Below, in pieces: positions 58,528-64,000 of a stretch of 64,000 nucleotides of DNA. The stretch is taken from assembly GCA_030248225.1 (NCBI GenBank), contig JASANE010018627.1:27340-91339 (forward strand), written 5' to 3'. The DNA is from Trileptium ribeirensis (lineage: Eukaryota > Nematoda > Enoplea > Enoplida > Thoracostomopsidae). Every line of letters starts with the position of its first letter. Within the stretch, counting starts at the first letter, position 1. The notes below the pieces were generated by a model. That model did no database searches and was not told where the DNA came from. It saw nothing but the letters and a program-made list of their open reading frames with translations. The position numbers and the translations under genes were made by a program.

Positions 58528-58745
58528 CGATTTACTAAGCCTAAGCCTTAGTCTTAGCCTAAACTAAGGTCCCTATATGAGCCATTTACTAAGCCTAAGC
58601 CTAAGTCGGGGGCTGCCGCCCCCGAACCCCCCGCTCTAAGCTGTTCTTTGTTCTAACGTTATAACGTCCGGCCCCTAATCTTGACATGGGCCGGTTTGTG
58701 CGTTAACGACTTAGGCTAAGCCTAAGCCTAAGTTATTACTTCATG
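58528..58745. repeat. TTAGGC-like dispersed repeat, copy 3
   Basis: CTAAGCCTAAGCCTTAGTCT, then ACTAAGGTCCCTATATGAG, ACTAAGCCTAAGCCTAAGTC, GGGGGCTGCCGCCCCCGA, GTTCTTTGTTCTAACG, and a final GGCTAAGCCTAAGCCTAAG. Reversed, it aligns with 6185-6385. The GGGGGC/GCCCCC block forms a strong hairpin. This is the best preserved copy. Confidence 0.62.
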
Positions 58746-58749
58746 AACC

Positions 58750-59550
58750 GACTCAACTGATTTTTACAAATTTGACTCAGCTCATCATTTCAGTTCTAAT
58801 GGTAAATATAGTTTACATTTAGCTGGAAAATTTTGAAAAACCAAAAAAAATTAACAAAATTTGTTTGTCATAGCGGTGTATTGAGTATATTTTAAATCAG
58901 CTCATTGGGCTGAGTCGAACGCTTTCAAAATTATCGCCGTATTTTAAAAATTGACCAAATTCGGCCTGAGGGGTAAAGGAAAAGCCCTAAATATCCTAGT
59001 CATCGGGCAAAAGCCGACCGTCGAATAACCGCTGACGGTTCACAATTTCTGGACGTTAGCGGGCGGGAAAGCTGTTGGTGAGACACTGTGGAACGTGGCC
59101 TATACGTTTACGGCTATATATACACGACGCGAACTAAACCAGATTGCTGGAAGCTTTTGATGTATATAGTCACCCATATCTTGCACAAGGATTTCGTACT
59201 GTACAGTAATTTGAGTCGTTGCATTGGCCGGCCGTTAGCCTTCAAAGTCGGCCGTTGCCCAAAACTAGGTGGATACCCGTAGAGATATCTCTACAAGTAT
59301 TTAAGTTTCGTGGTAAGAGGAAAAAAGGCTAACTTCCGAATAGCTTGTATGAGATTCGTATAGTAGATGATGGGATTGCCATAAAACGACGGATGGATGC
59401 AAACTAAGGCCAGGAGTAGATAGAAAACCCGGGTTTTACCCCCCGCCACATATGAGGTGGGGAGTGGGGTGCACATATGTTGAGTTTTATTTACTCGTAT
59501 ATGCTGTCATCCATAAGATCAATACATATATGTATGAAATACCAGATCTA
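58750..59550. other. Intergenic DNA, nothing recognised
   Basis: No supported gene. Two open frames of about 60 codons have no motif. Confidence 0.45.
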
Positions 59551-59551
59551 C

Positions 59552-59720
59552 TTCCAATATAATGACACATGTGTAATTTAATCTCACTACCAATGCTGTA
59601 CCTTATGACTATTCCGCGTTCATTTATAGTTTATTTTCCAATATAATGACACATGTGTGATTTAATCTCACTGCCAATGTTGTCGCTTATGACTATTCCG
59701 TGTTCATTTATAGCTTATTT
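59552..59720. repeat. Direct tandem duplication, 84-bp unit, two copies
   Basis: Units begin TTCCAATATAATGACACATG at 59552 and 59636. Each contains a (T/C)ATGACTATTCCG and ends TTCATTTATAG(T/C)TTATTTT. They differ at only a handful of positions. Confidence 0.85.
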
Positions 59721-59724
59721 TTAT

Positions 59725-60500
59725 AATTATAAGTTTAGAAAAAGCATGTACCTTGCGAAACAGATATAAATGACATCATACCAAAATAAGAACAATTTCG
59801 ATTTGGCTTGATTTAGTATACTAAGCGTGCTGTATCAGATAAAAGAGGATACCGACGCTGACTAAGCTAATATCAGATTTATTAGTCAAAACAATTTGGA
59901 ATATTGCAGATGTGGTAGAAATTTGTTCTAAACACCACGATAAAAAGACATGATAAATTAAAAACTGGGACCAATGATGTCACCAGAAGCGTATATACAC
60001 AGTATCAATAGACATAAAAACAATCACACACGATATCTACACACTTACTTTTTAACTGCTCTATTTTAAATCGTGTTTATCATAATTTTTGTTCATGCTT
60101 ATTTATAATTATATATACATATATTGCTTTACAAATTTATTTATAATATTTACAACTCATTTTTTAATGTTTTGGTTATTATTAATTAGATCAATTATTT
60201 TGCATCCATTTGGTAGAACTCGTTGCACTGTACATTTTGGATGCTAAAATTAGAACATTACATAAATTTAATAATTTCACAAGGTATGTCAGCAATTATA
60301 CAATTAATTAATGTTTAAAGCAATTGTTTGCGTTTTTAATTTAATATATTTATAACAAATTTTAAGGTAGTACACATTGAGCATGGGGTAATAATTTGAA
60401 TTGATATCATTAAGCACAACCTCATCATTATCCCACTATCAGAGAAATATATAAACTAACTCTCCAACTGTAATGTTAGCAGGATGTGGTTTGAATCTAA
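59725..60500. other. AT-rich DNA left of the Polinton, nothing recognised
   Basis: Very AT-rich, without coding frames. It could contain the left margin of the Polinton, but no terminal inverted repeat could be identified because the partner end is outside the window. Confidence 0.35.
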
Positions 60501-60511
60501 ACTTTAACGAT

Positions 60512-60850
60512 TTACTTTCTATTTAAACATATACCTAATTTTTCCAGTTCTTTCCGAAATTCACAATCCAATTCTCTGCTCGAAGACACCGCAAATCTCG
60601 TTTCAACGGTATTATTTTTTAATATAAATACAACACTTTTCTCTAAAGTGTTTGTAAAACCTCTTACACCTACTGGAACTTCAAATGTGGCAAAGAAATC
60701 TGTCCGTGTATGGGTTCTAGAGCGTGATGTTAACATCACAGCGTTTTCAATAACAGCAATAACCACAAGCAGGGGATTAAAAAACCAACTTTTCTGTGCA
60801 AAACTGGGAAAACTATGACCCTTAAGGAAATGGCCAGATTATACAATTAT
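60512..60850 (-). other. Unrecognised minus-strand open frame beside the Polinton polymerase
   Basis: A frame opens after a stop near 60842 and runs about 110 codons to 60512. It includes SRSRTHTRTDFFATFEVPVG, then EKSVVFILKNNTVETRF and EFRKELEKLGICLNRK. The first ATG gives 84 aa. The composition looks protein-like. Position and orientation (divergent from polymerase, integrase and ATPase) would fit an accessory or structural gene fragment of the element, but I do not recognise a family and it may be chance. Confidence 0.28.
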
Positions 60851-61174
60851 TTCCGGCAAACGGTCACAAAGAAATGATACCAAAACAACGCGATTCACTT
60901 TTCCACAATGAGTTGAATTTTAGTAATAGCGTCCAAAATGACAACCCAATTAACTAATATATGGGGAAATGAGCACCATTTAATCAATTGTACTATTAAT
61001 CAGTTCAACATATTCCATATTGTATGCTTTTTATCATAAATAGGGATGTTCACTTAGTTAACATATATATATTATGTTATAACCTATCGACTTATTTTCT
61101 ACCATTATTTCTTTCTACCAATCTAAACGATAAACAATGTTATAAAGTACATATCCGGAACCTACAACAATAGC

Positions 61175-62170
61175 TTGCACTTGGTTGGGAACTTAGAAAA
61201 AGTGCATCGAGTCGTCTCCTTCAACCAATGTGCATGGATGGAACCCTATATCTCCTTTAATACCGAAACGCGTAAACATGCTAATAGTGATTTTGAGAAG
61301 GACTTGTATAAACTTCTCAACTACGCTGTGTTCGGTAAAACCATGGAGAACATTCGAGCTTATGTTGACATTAAACTAATAACTAATGAACATAAATTTG
61401 AAAAGGTGGTGGCGAACCCCCGTTACTCCATGTCTTCAATATTTAGCGAAGACCTTGTTGCGGTTAAAATGCACCGCAAAACTGAAAAACTGTGTAAACC
61501 CATTTATGTTGGGTTTACAGTTTTGGAACTATCAAAGTCCCTTATGTATAACTTCCATTACAATTATATGAAACCATTGTATGATGATAAATGTAAATTA
61601 CTCTTTACCGATACCGATTCCTTGTGTTATTCTGTGGAAGCCAAAGACATTTACGACGACATGGTAGCAAATTCATCTTTCTTCGATACCAGCGATTATC
61701 CCTCTGATCACCCCCTCTTCTCAACGACAAATTCGAAAGTGCTTGGTAAAATGAAAGACGAGACCGCTGGTAAACCCATCGAAGAATTTGTTGGACTCAG
61801 ATCGAAAATGTATAGTATAAAATGTGGTCGTGTAGAAAAGAAACGGGCAAAGGGAGTAAAAAATACAATTGTAAAGAACCAAATGCAACATCTTGACTAT
61901 TATAACATTTTATTCGGCGGTAATAATATGAAACATAAAATGAACTTGATACGCAGTGATAAACATGTGTTAAATACAGTGACACTTAATAAGACGAGCT
62001 TATCTGCATATGATGATAAACGCTACATTTTGAATGATGACATTTCTTCGTATGTGTATGGACATTCCTATACATATTATGTTAGTGATGATGATTTTAT
62101 GGATCTATTACTTGATTTGTGTAATGATAATGATGATGATTTGCTTATGAGTATTCATATTGATGTTTAA
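61175..62170 (+). pseudogene. Polinton/Maverick protein-primed DNA polymerase B, C-terminal part
   Basis: A 332-codon frame (61175-62170 including stop; upstream stop at 61124) holds the C-terminal palm/thumb part of a family B, protein-primed polymerase. Residues 46-61 are the motif-B region, YKLLNYAVFGKTMENI. Residues 145-149 are TDTDS, the motif-C metal-binding aspartates. Residues 222-229 are KKRAKGVK, the KxGV-type motif near the end. The exonuclease domain and motif A are missing, while complete Polinton polymerases exceed 1000 residues, so the gene is 5'-truncated. The frame itself is clean. It replicates the element's linear DNA in intact relatives. Integrase follows 100 bp later on the same strand. 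Confidence 0.9.
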
Positions 62171-62295
62171 TTCAACAAATGATATATGATTTGAAATGGT
62201 TTCTTTTCTTTGAGCTGATATAGACTACCTGCGCATCTTAAAGATGTTAAACATGCAGGAATGTCTTAAAAGTTATGTTATTTTGTATTTGTAAA

Positions 62296-63284
62296 ATGGA
62301 TGAACACCTTAAATCAATTCACTTCGATGCAACCAATGTTGGTAGCTTCTCCACGGCTCTCAAGTTGTCAAAGAAGCACGTAAACGTGATCATAAAGTTA
62401 AGCTTCGTGAAGTTCAAGACTGGCTTCGCGGTCAGGAAACATATACTTTACATAAACCTAGAAGATTAAGATTTAAGCGTAGACGTACTGTTGTTAAAGG
62501 TATAAATGATTTATTTCAGGCCGATTTAGCTGATATGAGTAACTTGTCATCATATAATGATGGTATAAAATATTTACTTGTTGTTATTGACTGCTTTTCC
62601 AAATATGCTTGGGTTAAACCTGTCAAGAACAAACTGGCATCTACCATCTTGACAGCATTAAAATCAGTCTTTGAGGAAGTTAAACCTCAAAATTTTCAAA
62701 CAGATAATGGTAAAGAGTTTGTAAATAACCTGTTATATGATTATTGTAAGGAAAATGGTATAAATGTTTACACTGCTAAGAATAAGGAAACAAAAGCAAG
62801 TATTGCTGAGCGGTTTATACGTACTTTGAAATCAAAAATATATAAATATTTAACAGCAAACAATTCCCGCAGATATATTGATAATCTTCAATCACTTGTA
62901 GAAAGTTATAATAATACTGAAAACAGTTATGGTTTCACACCTTCAAAGGTTGGTAATGAGGAGGAAATTCGGGAAAAGTTATTTCCAGCGCAAGATGTTT
63001 ATGTTCGATATAAATTTCAACTAGGCGATATTGTACGTGTTTCAATTGAACGACTTCCTTTTGAGCGTGCATTTAACCAGGTGTGGTCGCGTGAAGTGTT
63101 TACGATAAGTAAACAACTACCATTCAATCCTCCAGTTTACGAGCTTGAAGATGCAAATAAGGAAACTATATTGGGCGGATTTTATAAGCAAGAGTTGCAG
63201 AACGTTAAACTAGTGGGTGATTCGTATAAAATTGAAAAAATTATACGCAAAGGCAAGACCAAAGGGGTACAGTGTACCTTGTAA
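62296..63284 (+). pseudogene. Polinton integrase (rve), one frameshift near the 5' end
   Basis: The main frame is open from 62346 to TAA 63284. It includes the pre-catalytic segment VQDWLRGQETYTLHK and the retroviral-type triad. D1 is the first Asp of QADLADM (codon at 62523). D2 is Asp57 counted from the ATG at 62535, in QTDNGKEF. E is Glu92 in ASIAERF, 35 residues after D2. The C-terminal LGDIVRVS...FERAF region is the chromo/SH3-like DNA-binding part. The first 16-20 codons of the usual N-terminus lie in another frame from ATG 62296 (the family's VGSF segment is there), with a TAG at 62343 in the main frame. That makes one frameshift between about 62343 and 62385. Otherwise intact. It inserts element DNA into the genome. 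Confidence 0.9.
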
Positions 63285-63660
63285 GGTGGCTTGGGTACCC
63301 CAAATCAATGAATTCATGGGTACATGAAGACGATTTACAACCGTTTTAGGGGTACAATACGTACACGTAGGGGTACAAATGGGTACAACATACGGCTATA
63401 TAGTGGTAAATGTAAGGAATATGTGGGTACAATACGTACCCGTATGGTACAGAATATAGGTACACAGTGGTAAATGTAGGGAGATATATGGGTACAATAG
63501 GTACCCGTAGGGGTACAGAATACGGGTGCACAGGGTACAACATAGGGGTATACATTGATAAATGTAGGGGATATAAGGGTATAATACGTACCCGTTGGAT
63601 ACAGAATAGGGATACACAGGGTTACAAAATAAGGGGACTCAAAATTCTTAAAAAGGTTTA
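63285..63660. repeat. G-rich minisatellite between integrase and ATPase
   Basis: Irregular units of about 60-85 bp built from GGTACAATACGTACCCGTA, GGGGTACAGAATA and GGTAAATGTAGGG recur from about 63345 to 63635. GGGTAC hexamers number more than ten. Minus-strand Tyr/Pro-rich open frames across it are repeat products. Its position between two genes of the element is unusual. Confidence 0.78.
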
Positions 63661-63672
63661 GTCATGTAATCC

Positions 63673-64000
63673 ATGATAATTATGGATCATATATGTAACA
63701 AGTGTGAACGATCTTTTACTTCTCGTCAAGATTTACATAGACATAAGAAAACTTGTAGAGCTATGTCATCATTTGAAAGCTGTGATAATATACTTTTACC
63801 TTTGGAATTACCGTTCACAAGTGTTGTAAGTGGTCAAACTGGAAGTGGAAAAACGCAGTGGATTTACAAATTACTTAAACACATGTACTTTAATGAAAAG
63901 GTGGAGAAAATTTTATACTGTTACAGTATTTTTCAAGATATATATGCTAAAATGTTGAGAGGAATACCTAACTTTGAACTACATGAAGGTATACCTTCTG
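63673..64000 (+). CDS. Polinton packaging-type ATPase, N-terminal part (runs off the window)
   Basis: ATG at 63673 and in-frame ATG at 63682. The second gives MDHICNKCERSFTSRQDLHR, a C2H2-type zinc finger (HICNKC...HRHKKTC). Then comes SVVSGQTGSGKTQWIYKLL, whose GQTGSGKT is the Walker A loop of FtsK/HerA-type (A32-like) packaging ATPases encoded by Polintons and related viruses. LYCYS soon after fits the following beta strand. The frame is intact to the edge, 106 codons from the second ATG. Walker B lies beyond the window. It packages DNA in virus-like relatives. Confidence 0.8.
   Translation, partial: MIIMDHICNKCERSFTSRQDLHRHKKTCRAMSSFESCDNILLPLELPFTSVVSGQTGSGKTQWIYKLLKHMYFNEKVEKILYCYSIFQDIYAKMLRGIPNFELHEGIPS

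Noticed and set aside
58528..58745. Interstitial telomere from TTAGGC-like hexamers
   Set aside because: The hexamers are few and irregular and recur in the same order in dispersed copies at 6185 and 23425, so they belong to a repeat element.
63346..63617. Tyr/Pro-rich minus-strand repeat proteins
   Set aside because: They are translations of the GGGTAC minisatellite. All frames of the repeat give similar periodic peptides.

Overview
This window comes from a nuclear chromosome of an animal, most likely an AT-rich, repeat-dense invertebrate. The evidence is a nine-exon alpha-tubulin gene with GT..AG introns, CR1-like LINE remnants, hAT and TWA-target-site MITEs, tRNA-derived repeats and the edge of a Polinton/Maverick element. 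I see no operons, ribosome-binding sites, CRISPR arrays or bacterial genes. The species cannot be fixed from the sequence alone. About 95% of the window is non-coding for the host.

Layout. Positions 1-13,500 are AT-rich intergenic DNA with a clean hAT MITE (8-bp target duplication), two TWA-target MITEs, a short dispersed TTAGGC-like repeat and a tRNA-derived repeat. Positions 13,300-20,400 are a GC-richer block of decayed repeats, with a second copy of one MITE inserted in it and faint gag-like coding. Positions 20,750-28,620 hold a putative solo LTR with three clusters of heat-shock-element pentamers, three decayed LINE fragments, a second hAT MITE and a zinc-ribbon fragment of an IS1016/Merlin (ISXO2-like) transposase. 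Positions 28,805-30,779 are a 2-kb foldback made of two opposed copies of a 1.1-kb TIR element.

The host gene is alpha-tubulin on the + strand. A candidate first exon contributes only the start codon (ATG at 31322 followed directly by a GTAAGC donor). Exons 2-9 lie between 33248 and 54474. With the ATG they sum to exactly 449 codons including stop (448 aa). The protein is complete but unusual: the position equivalent to Lys40 is Gln in a loop shortened by one residue, the N-terminus reads M-R-E-V instead of M-R-E-C, and the last 15 residues form a short tail ending in E-Y. Its introns, up to 9.0 kb, are full of mobile DNA. They include two inverted copies of a 1.55-kb element carrying repeated GTAG-C(8-10)-GACC motifs, a second copy of the 1.1-kb element, arrays with a 167-bp period and a higher-order repeat.

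The 3' flank (54,475-61,000) holds short tandem duplications, a tRNA-like doublet and another copy of the TTAGGC-like repeat. From about 61,100 to the right edge lies part of a Polinton: a 5'-truncated protein-primed family B DNA polymerase, a retroviral-type integrase with one frameshift, a G-rich minisatellite, and the start of a zinc-finger/Walker-A packaging-type ATPase that runs off the window.

The most promising undescribed material is the poly-C-motif transposon family, the foldback family, the heat-shock-element LTR and the Lys40-less tubulin.
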